A DNA stretch of 64,000 nucleotides from Sphingosinithalassobacter sp. CS137 (lineage in GTDB: Bacteria; Pseudomonadota; Alphaproteobacteria; Sphingomonadales; Sphingomonadaceae): NCBI RefSeq assembly GCF_014334115.1, contig NZ_CP060494.1, positions 62,001 to 126,000 of the forward strand, written 5' to 3'. The translations under genes were made by a program, and so were the position numbers. Positions 1 through 12,528 of this stretch are shown here, piece by piece. The notes under the pieces are model-generated. The model did no database searches. It was not told the DNA's origin and worked only from the letters and a program-made list of their open reading frames with translations. Positions within the stretch are counted from its first letter, which is position 1; each line of letters opens with the position of its first letter.

Positions 1-3430
<3,430 letters not shown>

Positions 3431-3723
3431 GGGTATGGATCGCCTCGCTCAGGTCAAAACTCGTCCCGGATTGCTGCCGGGGCAGGCGCATTCCAACGCG
3501 AAAAAGCCGCAAGTCTTCCGGTTTGGAAAACAGCAGCTTTCAGCGACTTGTCGGAACCTCCGCGATCCATCCGTCCGGTGCACTGCGCGACGGCGCACCA
3601 TTTCTCGATCGTGAAGTTGGAAACGGGGATATAGGGAGCGGGGAGCGGCGTGTCAAACAGGGTCGCGACGCCCGACCTGTCACCGAAATACCACCGCCCA
3701 GTCATTTCCGCGTCGCAACGAAA
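3431..3723. other. Divergent intergenic region rpoB / TonB-dependent receptor
   Basis: This AT-richer gap must carry the rpoB promoter (minus strand) and the receptor promoter (plus strand). I see no gene in it and no -10/-35 pair good enough to mark. The rpoB start has only a weak ribosome-binding site (GAGCGAGGCG, about 10 nt upstream). Confidence 0.5.
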
Positions 3724-3745
3724 TTGTCGCTGCGGTGCAGCGCAA
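3724..3745 (+). promoter_or_regulatory. Inverted repeat upstream of the TonB-dependent receptor
   Basis: TTG, one unpaired T, then CGCTGC, a three-base spacer, GCAGCG and CAA: nine of ten positions per arm are complementary. It could be an operator or an RNA hairpin in the receptor leader. No regulator can be named. Confidence 0.4.
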
Positions 3746-3770
3746 CTGTCATTGTTCCACCCCAAGGGGC

Positions 3771-3789
3771 CCTCCGCAACCCACGGAGG
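3771..3789 (+). promoter_or_regulatory. Hairpin masking the receptor Shine-Dalgarno
   Basis: CCTCCG (3771-3776) pairs perfectly with CGGAGG (3784-3789) over a seven-base loop. The second arm contains the whole GGAGG ribosome-binding site of the receptor gene, five bases before its GTG start. The fold would hide the site, which suggests translational control. The pairing is visible; the regulatory role is inferred. Confidence 0.5.
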
Positions 3790-3794
3790 AAACA

Positions 3795-6095
3795 GTGAAG
3801 AACAAGAAACTCGGGATCGTGCTCGCGCTTATGGGGTCCGTTTCGGCGACTGCGGTGCAGGCGCAGGACGCGGCGAGCCCTGCGGGCGGCCAGGTCGACG
3901 CCAACGAGATCGTCGTCACCGCGCAGAAGGTCGAGCAGCGCGCCGTCGACGTGCCGATCACCATCTCCGCGGTCACTGCCGAGCGCATGGAGCAGCTCGG
4001 CGTGGACGACCTCGACGAACTGGCGAACTATATCCCCGGGCTCAACGTCCAGGAGCAGAGCGCCAACAACCCCGGCATCGTGATCCGCGGCATCACTTCG
4101 GACAGCGGCTCGGCACAGCAGGCCGCGCGCGTCACCCTCTATTACAACGGCATCGACATCTCGCGCTCGCGCGGCTCGTACCAGGCGATCTACGACCTTG
4201 ATCGCGTCGAAGTCATCAAGGGTCCGCAGGCGACGCTGTTCGGCACCGCATCGGCGGTGGGTGCGATCAGCATCATCTCGGCGCGTCCGCGTCCCGGTTT
4301 CTCGGGCGAACTGACCGGCGGCATCGGCAATTATGACGAGCGGCTGCTTGCCGGGCACCTGAACGCGGGCAGCGACGTGATCGCCGGCCGAGTCGCCTTC
4401 GAATGGAAGCAGCGCGACGGCTATGTCGAGAATCTCTCCGACACGCAGGACGATCTCTATGCGCAGGACCAGCTCGGCGTTCGCGCATCGCTCCGCTTCA
4501 CGCCGTCCGATGCGCTGACGCTCGACCTGATCGGTACCTATGACCGCCAGCGCAACAGCGGCACGCCGTTCATTTCGGGCAACTTCCCGACCTCGGCGGG
4601 ACCGGCGAACGTGTTCGGCCCGGCCAACCTGTCGGGCTCGCCCGTTTCCGAAGCGGCGCTGGGCGCGGCGGAGCTGGGCCTCGACCGCGACGTCTATGAC
4701 GTGAACCTGACGCTCGCCTATGAGTTCGACGAGGGTTGGACCTTCACCACCGTCAATGGCTATCGCGAGTTCGACTCGCTCGAGATCTTCGACGCCGACG
4801 GCTCGGCCGCCTGGTATCTCGAATTCGCCGAGGGCGCCTATGGCTGGCAGGCGAGCCATGAATCGCGCTTCACCTATACCGACACCAACGTCCGCGCGAA
4901 TTTCGGCTGGAACTTCTTCCATGAGGACGGCCGCCAGGAAGTGCCCTTCTCGAGCGAGGAAGGCATCTTCCTTCAGTGCACCGCGCGGCTCGTTCCGGGC
5001 CTGCCCTGCATCGCGCCCGACGGCACGGTAGCCGCTGCCGCGGCGACGGCGCTGATCACGGGCGGTGCGGCGACGGTGCTGCCGTACCGCTCGATCTTCG
5101 GCAATGTCGGTGTCAACGACAGCTATTCGGTGTTCGGCGACCTGACCTGGTTCGTGACGCCGCGGCTCGAGCTGACCGCGGGCGTGCGCGCGCTGATCGA
5201 GCAGCGCAAGTCGGGCTTCTTCGCCGACGTTCCGAACACGGTGATCACCGGCGGGCCGCTGATCCCCAGCCAGCGCGACACCAACGGCACGATCTGGAGC
5301 CAGGACAGCTTCCAGGCATTCCTGCCGCGTTTCAACGCGCTCTATCGCGTCACCGACGCGGTGAACGTCTTCGCGACGATTTCCAAGGGCCGCCGTTCGC
5401 CGTCGGTCAGCGTCGGCGCCACCTCCGTGTCGGTGGTCCCCGAGGAGACGGTGTGGAACTATGAAGCCGGCGTGAAGGCCGCGACCGGCATCGTTTCGGG
5501 CTCGCTCGGCGTCTATTACCAGAAGTATGACGACTTCCAGGTCTCGCGCATCGTCAGCGATCCCAACGATCCTTCGGGCCGACCGGTCGGCTCGACCGTC
5601 ACCGAAAGCGCCGGCTCGGCGAGCAACCTCGGCGTCGAGGCCGAAGTGCAGGTGCGCCCGACCAACTGGCTGAGCGTGTTCGGCAATATCGGCTATATCG
5701 ACGGCGGTATCGACGACGAAGCGGCGAACGGGATCTACGCCGGCGATCGCTTCCGGCTCCAGCCCGAAGTACAGGCGGCGGCCGGTTTCACCATCGACGC
5801 GCCGCTCGGCAACGGACTGCGCGTGTTCGCCACGCCCAGCGTCACCTATCGCAGCAAGATCTACTTCGAGACGCCGAACAGCGAAGCGCTCTCGCAGGAA
5901 GGCGTCACGCTGGTGAACGCGCGTGCGGGCGTGAGCTTCGCCGACGAGCGGATCGAGATCGCGGGCTATGTCCGCAATCTCACCGACGAGGACTATCTGC
6001 TCGACGCCGGCAACACCGGCGGTTCGTTCGGCTATCCCACCTTCATCCCGGCCGAGCCGCGCTTCTATGGCGTGGCGGTGACGGGTCGCTTCTAA
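3795..6095 (+). CDS. TonB-dependent outer-membrane receptor
   Basis: A 766-residue TonB-dependent receptor that should import a large substrate across the outer membrane using TonB energy. The GTG at 3795 is chosen because GGAGG lies five bases upstream and a clean signal peptide follows (MKNKKLGIVLALMGSVSATA, cleavage near VQA-QD). A TonB-box-like EIVVTAQK, a plug domain (DVPITISAV, then LANYIPGLNVQ and GIVIRGI) and a long barrel follow; the last residue is Phe, as expected for outer-membrane barrels. The substrate cannot be told from sequence. It is transcribed against the ribosomal/rpoB cluster that surrounds it and ends in its own terminator, so it looks like an insertion into that cluster. 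Confidence 0.93.
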   Translation: MKNKKLGIVLALMGSVSATAVQAQDAASPAGGQVDANEIVVTAQKVEQRAVDVPITISAVTAERMEQLGVDDLDELANYIPGLNVQEQSANNPGIVIRGITSDSGSAQQAARVTLYYNGIDISRSRGSYQAIYDLDRVEVIKGPQATLFGTASAVGAISIISARPRPGFSGELTGGIGNYDERLLAGHLNAGSDVIAGRVAFEWKQRDGYVENLSDTQDDLYAQDQLGVRASLRFTPSDALTLDLIGTYDRQRNSGTPFISGNFPTSAGPANVFGPANLSGSPVSEAALGAAELGLDRDVYDVNLTLAYEFDEGWTFTTVNGYREFDSLEIFDADGSAAWYLEFAEGAYGWQASHESRFTYTDTNVRANFGWNFFHEDGRQEVPFSSEEGIFLQCTARLVPGLPCIAPDGTVAAAAATALITGGAATVLPYRSIFGNVGVNDSYSVFGDLTWFVTPRLELTAGVRALIEQRKSGFFADVPNTVITGGPLIPSQRDTNGTIWSQDSFQAFLPRFNALYRVTDAVNVFATISKGRRSPSVSVGATSVSVVPEETVWNYEAGVKAATGIVSGSLGVYYQKYDDFQVSRIVSDPNDPSGRPVGSTVTESAGSASNLGVEAEVQVRPTNWLSVFGNIGYIDGGIDDEAANGIYAGDRFRLQPEVQAAAGFTIDAPLGNGLRVFATPSVTYRSKIYFETPNSEALSQEGVTLVNARAGVSFADERIEIAGYVRNLTDEDYLLDAGNTGGSFGYPTFIPAEPRFYGVAVTGRF

Positions 6096-6101
6096 AGGGG
6101 G

Positions 6102-6143
6102 AGAGGCGCCGCGCGGCCGCAAGGTCGCGCGGCGCCTCTTTAT
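6102..6143 (+). terminator. Rho-independent terminator of the receptor gene
   Basis: A GC-rich stem (AGAGGCGCCGCGCG paired with CGCGCGGCGCCTCT) and a short T-rich tail begin 7 nt after the receptor stop codon. It also separates the receptor from the convergent gene ending at 6188. Confidence 0.85.
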
Positions 6144-6187
6144 TCGAGGTTCCGAACGCCTCCCGAGCATGGGGTGGCGCGCTCGGC

Positions 6188-7705
6188 CTAACGGCCGCTG
6201 CGCCCAAGCACTTCGTCGATCCGCGCGGCCAATTCGGCGTCGGGCTCGCGCGCGCGCGCTTCGAGCAGCGCCTCCACAGCATCGGCCGGCCAGCGATCCG
6301 CACCCCAGCGCTCCAACGTGCGCAGCGCCATATAGCGTGCGCGCATCAGCCGCCCGGAAAGCGCGATGCGCACCAGATCCCAACCGGTCCCGGGGAAGCG
6401 ATCGAGCTCCTGCACCAGCGTGGCGAGGGCATCGTCTTCCGCCGTTTCGGGCGCGAAGCTCTTCTCCAGTCCCGGCCCCGATCCGATCGCCGACAGGTCG
6501 CAGCGCGCGCGTGCCACATCCAGCAGCCGTTCGACCCGCGCGGGATCATCGGTCTGCATCAGCTCCAGCCAATCCTCGCCGCGCCTGTCGATCAGCCGCT
6601 CGTACCGCCGTAGCCACACGTCGAGCCCGCATGCCGCGCCGACGCGGCACGCCTGCCAGAAATCGGACGGATCCTCGGAAACGCTGAGTCCCTCGGCGAC
6701 GCTGCGCCAGTGCGGCCGGGCCAGATAGTCGGCCGTCGCGACCGCGAGCGAGCGCAGGTCCGCGTCGGTCCAGCCATCCGGCGGCGCGGGGTTGCGCTGC
6801 TCGGCGTGCAGCGCCTGTCGCATCGCATCAACGGTCAGAAAGCGCCGCAGCACCGTCAGCGGAGAGGCGGAGAGGTGGCGCAGATAATCGGCAACCGCCT
6901 GCGCGCCTCCCGGCTCCTCGAAATAGCCGATGCCCGAATCCGGGTGCACCAGGTTTCCGATCAGCTCGGTCAGCGAGTCGAGCATCGGCTCGTCGAGCGT
7001 GGGACGGGCAAGCGCCTCGAACAGCCCCCCGATCTCCGCGCACTCGGCGGCGATCTCGTCCGCCATCATCGTTCGGTGTCCGTCGCGCAGCAGCCAGTCG
7101 CGAATGTCCGGGTCGGTGGCGCCCCACAACCGGCGGATCGCCTGGACGCGGCCCCAGCCGCCCGAGCCGCGCGCAATGGCGTAGACTGCGCGGTGCGGGT
7201 CTGGGGCCAGCTTCGCCGCGGCCACGGTGGCGAACAGCGTCAGTTCGGGCCATCGCGCGAGCAGCGACAGCAGGGGCAGGTCGTCGGCTGTCCCATAATA
7301 GCCGAGCAGGACGATCGCGAGCTTGACCGAGCTGGGATGCGGCGAGCGGCGGGCGAGGCTGCGCGCGACATTGGCGGCGGCCTCGGGTGCGAGCGCTTCG
7401 CCCCGGATGCGCTCGATCAGCGCGTCGGCGATCGTGACGGCGCCGGTCTCGGCCCAGAGCGCATCGAGATGCGCCAGCGCGTCGGGAGAGGGGTGGCGCA
7501 CGGCCCGGCCGAATGCGGCTGCGGCGGCGCGCACGGCGGTCTGCGCGGCGCTGTCGTCGCGTTGGTGGAAGCTGGCGTCGGCCAGCCCAGGCGCCAGGCG
7601 AAGCGTGCCGGTATCGCGATCGTCATGCGGGATGCGCACCGCGCCCTCGGCCCGCTCCGCCGCGGCGTGCGCGATCTGGTCGTGAATCGCGCGCGGCGGG
7701 CTCAT
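6188..7705 (-). CDS. HEAT-like helical-repeat protein, function unknown
   Basis: A 505-residue soluble protein made almost entirely of Ala/Leu/Arg-rich amphipathic helices, without a signal peptide or membrane helix. The pattern is that of HEAT/ARM-type repeats (for example LLSLLARWPELTLFATVAAA and VQAIRRLWGATDPDIRDWLL), which usually bind proteins or nucleic acid. I do not recognise a catalytic motif and give no function. It starts at ATG 7705, about 100 bp after the rplL stop and behind the rplL terminator, so it probably has its own promoter or depends on read-through. Together with the receptor gene it separates rplL from rpoB. Confidence 0.7.
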   Translation of the reverse strand: MSPPRAIHDQIAHAAAERAEGAVRIPHDDRDTGTLRLAPGLADASFHQRDDSAAQTAVRAAAAAFGRAVRHPSPDALAHLDALWAETGAVTIADALIERIRGEALAPEAAANVARSLARRSPHPSSVKLAIVLLGYYGTADDLPLLSLLARWPELTLFATVAAAKLAPDPHRAVYAIARGSGGWGRVQAIRRLWGATDPDIRDWLLRDGHRTMMADEIAAECAEIGGLFEALARPTLDEPMLDSLTELIGNLVHPDSGIGYFEEPGGAQAVADYLRHLSASPLTVLRRFLTVDAMRQALHAEQRNPAPPDGWTDADLRSLAVATADYLARPHWRSVAEGLSVSEDPSDFWQACRVGAACGLDVWLRRYERLIDRRGEDWLELMQTDDPARVERLLDVARARCDLSAIGSGPGLEKSFAPETAEDDALATLVQELDRFPGTGWDLVRIALSGRLMRARYMALRTLERWGADRWPADAVEALLEARAREPDAELAARIDEVLGRSGR

Positions 7706-7741
7706 GGCGCAAGGATTGCCCAGCCAAAGGCGCCGCGCAAG

Positions 7742-7772
7742 AAAAAGGGGCGGCCCGTTTCCGGACCGCCCC
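7742..7772 (-). terminator. Terminator after rplL
   Basis: GGGGCGG and CCGCCCC arms with an inner CCG/CGG extension, flanked by A5 on one side and T5 on the other. Read on the minus strand it ends in TTTTTC. It should end most rplJL transcripts before the HEAT-like gene. Confidence 0.88.
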
Positions 7773-7802
7773 TCTTTTTCTTCGCCGCGTACGGCGTCGA
7801 GA

Positions 7803-8180
7803 TTACTTGAGCTCGACGGTGCCGCCGGCTTCCTCGATCTGCTTCTTGAGCTTCTCGGCCTCGTCCTTCGACACGCCTTCCTTGACGGCCTTCGGCGCGC
7901 CTTCGACGAGCGCCTTGGCTTCGGTCAGGCCCAGGCCGGTGATGGCGCGGACTTCCTTGATGACGTTGATCTTCTTGCCACCGTCGCCGGTGAGGATCAC
8001 GTCGAACTCGTCCTTCACTTCTTCGGCCGGAGCCGCACCGCCGCCGCCGGCCGGGCCGGCAACCGCAACCGCCGCAGCGGCCGAGACGCCCCACTTCTCT
8101 TCGAGCAGCTTCGAAAGCTCGGCAGCTTCGAGAACGGTCAGCTCGGAGAGCTGGTCAACAAGAGCATTCAGGTCAGCCAT
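7803..8180 (-). CDS. rplL: Ribosomal protein L7/L12
   Basis: A 125-residue acidic stalk protein of the large ribosomal subunit that recruits translation GTPases. The N-terminal dimerisation domain ([20 protein letters not shown]), the Ala/Gly-rich hinge at about residues 35-52 and the C-terminal domain with [13 protein letters not shown] are all present. It lies 53 bp behind rplJ in the usual rplJL arrangement and is followed by a strong terminator instead of rpoB. Confidence 0.98.
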   Translation of the reverse strand: MADLNALVDQLSELTVLEAAELSKLLEEKWGVSAAAAVAVAGPAGGGGAAPAEEVKDEFDVILTGDGGKKINVIKEVRAITGLGLTEAKALVEGAPKAVKEGVSKDEAEKLKKQIEEAGGTVELK

Positions 8181-8233
8181 TTGAGTTTCCTTCGGTAAAT
8201 CGGTTCAAAAACAGGGATGCAGTCGCGAAAGCC

Positions 8234-8749
8234 TTATGCGGCTTCCTTGGCGCCATAGGCACCGAACACACGCGCCAGCTGGCCCGCCGGTGCCTGAGTG
8301 ACCGACGCGAGCTTCTGCGCCGGAGCCTGGACCAGGCCGACGATCTTCGCGCGCAGTTCATCAAGCGACGGGAGCTCTGCGAGCGCCTTCACGCCATTCA
8401 CGTCGAGCAGGGTGCTGCCCATCGCGCCGCCGACGACCTCGAGCTTTTCGTTGGTCTTGGCGAAATCCACGACCACCTTGGCGGCGGCAACGGGATCGAC
8501 GGATGTGGCAAGCGCCGTCGGACCGGTCAGCAGGTCGGCGAGACCCGCATAATCGGTGCCGTCGATCGCGATCTTGGCAAGACGGTTCTTCGCGACCTTA
8601 TAGGTGGCGCCGGCATCGCGCATCTTATTGCGGAGGTCCGTGGACTGGGCCACGGTCATCCCGAGGTTGCGGGTGATGACCACCACGCCGACCCCGTTGA
8701 AGGTGCGGTTCAGCTCGGCAACAGATTCGGCTTTTTGGGCGCGATCCAT
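8234..8749 (-). CDS. rplJ: Ribosomal protein L10
   Basis: A 171-residue L10, the base of the ribosomal stalk that binds L7/L12 dimers and 23S rRNA. The ATG at 8749 ([14 protein letters not shown]) is chosen over one at 8776 because AGGAGA lies just upstream of it. In E. coli, L10 represses its own operon through the leader RNA; a structured leader is visible here upstream (8750-9005). Confidence 0.97.
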   Translation of the reverse strand: MDRAQKAESVAELNRTFNGVGVVVITRNLGMTVAQSTDLRNKMRDAGATYKVAKNRLAKIAIDGTDYAGLADLLTGPTALATSVDPVAAAKVVVDFAKTNEKLEVVGGAMGSTLLDVNGVKALAELPSLDELRAKIVGLVQAPAQKLASVTQAPAGQLARVFGAYGAKEAA

Positions 8750-9005
8750 GCCGTTCTCCTCATCATGCTCCGGCACGAGCCGGAGCGGTTACGCCGGGAA
8801 CGGGCGGATGCCGCGTTCCCAAATCGTCCGAGGGGCATGATCGTCGCGGCCAGAGGCATCCCTGGCTGACCCGGACGCTCCATCGCACGGAAGCTGCCGG
8901 TAAATCCTTCCCCGTCTTGGCGAGAAATCAAGACCGGCAGATTCCGGTCACTCGCTGTCTCGGACGGCAACGCCGGCAGGGCAGGGCCCGGCCGGCGAAG
9001 GCGCG
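8750..9005 (-). promoter_or_regulatory. Structured rplJ leader, candidate L10 autoregulatory RNA
   Basis: This 300-bp gap before rplJ has no gene. Read on the minus strand it holds clear hairpins: GACCGG with CCGGTC (loop AATCTG), GGGAACG with CGTTCCC, and CCGGC with GCCGG just before the ribosome-binding site. That matches the expected layout of an L10 leader, where L10 bound to the leader blocks translation of rplJL. I cannot score it against a covariance model. It should also contain the rplJL promoter, since an unrelated gene pair lies upstream. Confidence 0.5.
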
Positions 9006-9049
9006 CTGATAGCGTGAACCGGCGAAAAGTCAATCGCCGGCGCGGCGGA

Positions 9050-9391
9050 TCAGTTCGCCGGCTGCTCCAAAGGAGCGTCGTTCGCCGGCACGCTGCGATC
9101 GACGCGGGTCGTCATCCCGGTCGCGGCGGCATCGTCAAGCAGTTGCTCGTCGGTGGTCAGCTCGCCGCGCGAGGGGATTTCGACCGGTGCGGCGTCTGCT
9201 GCAGGCGCCTCGGGAAGCGTGAAATTGTCCATCGGTTCGGCGAGCATCGGCTCTTCGGTATTCGCGGTTTCGACGATCGTCTCGATGTTCATCTCCTCGC
9301 TTTCCACCTCAGCGGGCTCGGAGGAGCAGGCGGCGAGCGAAAGCGCGGCGAACGACGCCAGGACGAGCGGCAGACGGACGGAACGAAGCAT
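9050..9391 (-). CDS. Small acidic lipoprotein, function unknown
   Basis: A 113-residue precursor with a lipoprotein signal peptide ending in the lipobox LAAC (MLRSVRLPLVLASF, then LSLAACSSEP). The mature part is very acidic and low in complexity (Glu, Pro, Ala, Thr) with no recognised domain. The ATG at 9391 has AGGAG upstream. It starts 10 bp after the L,D-transpeptidase stop, so the two genes form one transcription unit and the protein may act in the cell envelope. Confidence 0.7.
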   Translation of the reverse strand: MLRSVRLPLVLASFAALSLAACSSEPAEVESEEMNIETIVETANTEEPMLAEPMDNFTLPEAPAADAAPVEIPSRGELTTDEQLLDDAAATGMTTRVDRSVPANDAPLEQPAN

Positions 9392-9401
9392 CGAAGTCTC
9401 C

Positions 9402-10907
9402 TCAGTTGGCAGCGAGCTGCTGGGCGGCGCGGCGCTCGATCTTCGCGGCGAGCATGCGGTCCCAGTCATAAGGGTCGTCGAGGAACACCATCCCGCCGTC
9501 GGGCGTGGCATAGGCGGTCCAGTAGAGCAGGTACACGGGCACCGATGCGGTCAGCTCGGCGCGCGTCGTCTCGCCGGAGGCGATGGTCGCGTCGATCGCT
9601 TCGGGCTGCCAGTCGGGATTGTCGGCCAGCAGCATCCGCGCGAGCGCCGCCGGGCGGGCGAGCCGCACGCAGCCGTGGCTGGCGAGGCGGTCCTGCCGGT
9701 CGAACGCCGCCTGGGCAGGCGTGTCGTGGAGATAGACCGCATAGGGATTGGGGAAGTCGAACTTGTAGCGGCCGAGCGCACTCAGATCGCCCGCGCGCTG
9801 CTGAAGCCGCGAATTGCCATTGCCCAGATCGATCACGCGAAAGCCGTTGCGCGCCAGATAGCCGGGATTGCTCCGTTCCTTTGGCCACAGTTCGGCATTG
9901 GCGATCGAGGTCGGCACGTTCCACGGCGGATTGAGGACCACGCTGTGGATCTCGGAGCGCAGCATCGGCGTCTCGTGCCCGGGGGCGCCCGTGACCGCGC
10001 GCATCGAACCGGTCGGACGATCCTCGTCGAATACGGTGAGCACCGCGGCGGCGATGTTCACCTGAATGCGGCGCGGCTGGAGCTCGCGCGGCATCCAGCG
10101 CCAGCGCTCCATGTTCGCCATGATCTGGCGGATGCGCTCGGCAACCGGCTTGTTGAGCGCCCGCAGCGTGCGGCCGCCGGCGATCCCGTCCTGACCCAGG
10201 CCGTAGCGCGCCTGGGCGCGCTTCACTGCTTCGGTGAGCTCCGCGTCGAAGACCTGGCCGGTGACGACCACCTGCGCGTCCTCGACCGCGAGCCGCGTGC
10301 GCAGCGCCTGAACGCGTGCGCCCGTATCGCCTTCGCGCAGCGGCGCGCCAGCGGGGATTTCGCGCCAGCCACCGCTCGCCTCGACCTGGCGGTACCGCGC
10401 GAGGCCGTCGCGCAGCCCGTCGTAGCCGGCATAGGGCGGCGGCAGCGCGCGCAGCCATTGTTCGAGCCGGTTCTGGGCGACTGCCTCGGCAAAGGCGAGG
10501 AGAGGATCATAGGGATCGGGGCGCAGGCCCCAGTCGGACTGGAAATCCTCGGCAGCGAGGCGTCCCGAATGGACCGCCCGGGCATAGTCGAGCGCGGCGC
10601 GCACGAGAGCGTCCCCCGCCAGGGGTTGCCGCGCGTCGGTCGGGCCGTAGCGCAGGCCCTGGCGATGGTGGAGATCGGCCAGCAGCGCCGACAGCTCGAC
10701 TGCCTGTTGCGCGCTCAGGGCCGGGAGCGGGCGCGGTGCCACGGCGGCGGGGGTCATCCCCGCCGGCGATCCCGGCAGCGGCTGGACGAGCGGTGTAGGG
10801 GAGGGAGCCGGCGCCGGGCGCGCGGTCTGCGCCGACGTCGGCAACGCGAGGCCGATCCCGCCGGCGGCGGTCAGGGCGAGAAACGTGGATCGGGTGATCC
10901 GGGGCAT
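9402..10907 (-). CDS. L,D-transpeptidase, YcbB/LdtD type
   Basis: A 501-residue exported L,D-transpeptidase that should form 3-3 peptidoglycan cross-links or attach proteins to peptidoglycan. It has an N-terminal signal with RITRSTFL that could be Tat- or Sec-type, a helical region (about 70-185), a peptidoglycan-binding-like segment (GDTGARVQALRTRL, about 195-250) and a YkuD catalytic domain (about 275-440). The catalytic motif SHGCVRLARP has its Cys near residue 411. The long N-terminal part and the 501-residue length fit the YcbB group. It sits between rplA and rplJ and is co-transcribed with the small lipoprotein gene. Confidence 0.93.
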   Translation of the reverse strand: MPRITRSTFLALTAAGGIGLALPTSAQTARPAPAPSPTPLVQPLPGSPAGMTPAAVAPRPLPALSAQQAVELSALLADLHHRQGLRYGPTDARQPLAGDALVRAALDYARAVHSGRLAAEDFQSDWGLRPDPYDPLLAFAEAVAQNRLEQWLRALPPPYAGYDGLRDGLARYRQVEASGGWREIPAGAPLREGDTGARVQALRTRLAVEDAQVVVTGQVFDAELTEAVKRAQARYGLGQDGIAGGRTLRALNKPVAERIRQIMANMERWRWMPRELQPRRIQVNIAAAVLTVFDEDRPTGSMRAVTGAPGHETPMLRSEIHSVVLNPPWNVPTSIANAELWPKERSNPGYLARNGFRVIDLGNGNSRLQQRAGDLSALGRYKFDFPNPYAVYLHDTPAQAAFDRQDRLASHGCVRLARPAALARMLLADNPDWQPEAIDATIASGETTRAELTASVPVYLLYWTAYATPDGGMVFLDDPYDWDRMLAAKIERRAAQQLAAN

Positions 10908-11120
10908 CCAATCAAGTCCTTCTGAACAGCCTGAACGGCGACGGCGTGCTTCCCACCATAAAGCGGCTTGCTGTTTGCTGAAAGCAGCATCGCCGTGCTC
11001 CTGTCACAGCCGGTGTCGGCGAGATAGCGGCTTTGTACGCTATCCGCGCGATACCCACATGAGCGCGTTGCGCGACTCCCTGTCCAGGGGCGATGCCTGG
11101 CTGCGTACCCTGCTGAAACG

Positions 11121-11150
11121 AAAAGGGCCGGGATCGCTCCCGGCCCTTTC
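11121..11150 (-). terminator. Terminator after rplA
   Basis: AAAGGGCCGGGA and TCCCGGCCCTTT form a perfect 12-bp stem with a four-base loop, ending in a T-rich tail on the minus strand 22 nt after the rplA stop. It closes the rplKA unit. The remaining 240 bp up to the transpeptidase start hold no gene that I can support. Confidence 0.9.
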
Positions 11151-11171
11151 CTATCTTCGGCTGATGCGGCC

Positions 11172-11864
11172 TCAGGCGGCGCTGACTTCCGCCACATCGA
11201 CCTTCACGCCCGGGCCCATCGAGCTCGAGAGCGCGATCTTGCGGACGTACTTGCCCTTGGCGCCCGACGGCTTGGCCTTGACCACCGCATCGACCAGCGC
11301 GTCGAAGTTGGCGCGCAGATCTTCGGTCGGGAAGCTCGCCTTGCCGATGCCGGAATGAATGATGCCGGCCTTTTCGACGCGATATTCGACCTGGCCGCTC
11401 TTGGCGTCCTTGACCGCCTTGGCCACGTCCATCGTCACCGTGCCGAGCTTCGGGTTCGGCATCAGTCCCTTGGGCCCCAGCACCTTGCCGAGACGGCCGA
11501 CGATGCCCATCATGTCGGGCGTGGCGATGCAGCGATCGAAATCGATCGTGCCGCCCTGAATGGTTTCCATCAGGTCTTCGGCGCCGACGATATCGGCACC
11601 GGCGGCCTGCGCCTCCTCGGCCTTGGCGCCGCGCGCGAACACCGCGACCTTCACGTCCTTGCCCGTGCCCTTGGGCAGGTTGACGACGCCGCGGACCATC
11701 TGGTCGGCGTGGCGCGGATCGACGCCCAGGTTCATCGCGACTTCGATCGTCTCGTCGAACTTGGCGTTGGCATGGTCCTTGATGAGCTTGAGCGCTTCAT
11801 CGACGCCGTACAGCTTCTCGCGGTCGACGGTCCATGCCTGCTGCTTCTTGGTCTGCTTCGCCAT
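11172..11864 (-). CDS. rplA: Ribosomal protein L1
   Basis: A 230-residue L1 of the large-subunit L1 stalk, which helps release tRNA from the E site. Family sequences include the region [29 protein letters not shown] and [14 protein letters not shown]. Length is typical. It begins 4 bp after the rplK stop. In E. coli L1 represses its own mRNA; no leader signal of that kind was identified here. Confidence 0.98.
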   Translation of the reverse strand: MAKQTKKQQAWTVDREKLYGVDEALKLIKDHANAKFDETIEVAMNLGVDPRHADQMVRGVVNLPKGTGKDVKVAVFARGAKAEEAQAAGADIVGAEDLMETIQGGTIDFDRCIATPDMMGIVGRLGKVLGPKGLMPNPKLGTVTMDVAKAVKDAKSGQVEYRVEKAGIIHSGIGKASFPTEDLRANFDALVDAVVKAKPSGAKGKYVRKIALSSSMGPGVKVDVAEVSAA

Positions 11865-11868
11865 GATC

Positions 11869-12300
11869 TCAGCCCTCCACCACTTCGAGGCCCATCGCGC
11901 GGGCGGAGCCTTCGATGATCTTGGTCGCGGCCTCGAGATCGTTGGCGTTCAGGTCCTTCATCTTCACTTCGGCGATCTCGGTCAGCTTCGACCGTGCGAT
12001 CTTGCCCGCGGAAACCTTGCCCGGCTCCTTCGAGCCCGACTTCAGGTTCGCCGCCTTCTTGATGAGGAAGGTGGCCGGCGGCGTCTTCGTCTCGAACGAG
12101 AAGCTGCGGTCGGCGTAGACGGTGATGATCGTGGGGATCGGCATGCCTTTTTCGAGCTCGCCGGTCGCCGCGTTGAACGCCTTGCAGAATTCCATGATGT
12201 TCACGCCGCGCTGACCCAGCGCAGGGCCGATCGGCGGCGAGGGGTTTGCGGCGCCCGCAGGCACCTGCAGCTTGATATAGCCGGTAATCTTCTTTGCCAT
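11869..12300 (-). CDS. rplK: Ribosomal protein L11
   Basis: A 143-residue L11 that binds the GTPase-associated centre of 23S rRNA. The ATG at 12300 gives the normal N-terminus [20 protein letters not shown]; the conserved [20 protein letters not shown] follows. It is the first gene of the rplKA pair. Upstream lies a divergent MipA-like gene, so the rplKA promoter is in 12301-12528. Confidence 0.98.
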   Translation of the reverse strand: MAKKITGYIKLQVPAGAANPSPPIGPALGQRGVNIMEFCKAFNAATGELEKGMPIPTIITVYADRSFSFETKTPPATFLIKKAANLKSGSKEPGKVSAGKIARSKLTEIAEVKMKDLNANDLEAATKIIEGSARAMGLEVVEG

Positions 12301-12528
12301 TGCTCTCACTCTGTCACGGGGCAGCCGGCAGTGCGGCCGCCCGGTTCAAGTTCAGCGGTCCAAGCGGCCCGAGCCTAAACGGCCCCGCCTCCCGCAGTTC
12401 CATTGCCGATGCTCCGGAAGCGCGCGCGTCTAGCGCAAAGCCGGCGCCGAAGCAACTGCGCAAGGCGACGGGAGACTTGTCGACTGCTACACGTTCGGCA
12501 GCCATTGGAACCGAGTGGAGTGGACTTT

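Noticed and set aside
3702..6383. 893-codon minus-strand frame over the TonB-dependent receptor
   Set aside because: Antisense shadow; the plus-strand frame has a signal peptide, plug and barrel, and a ribosome-binding site.
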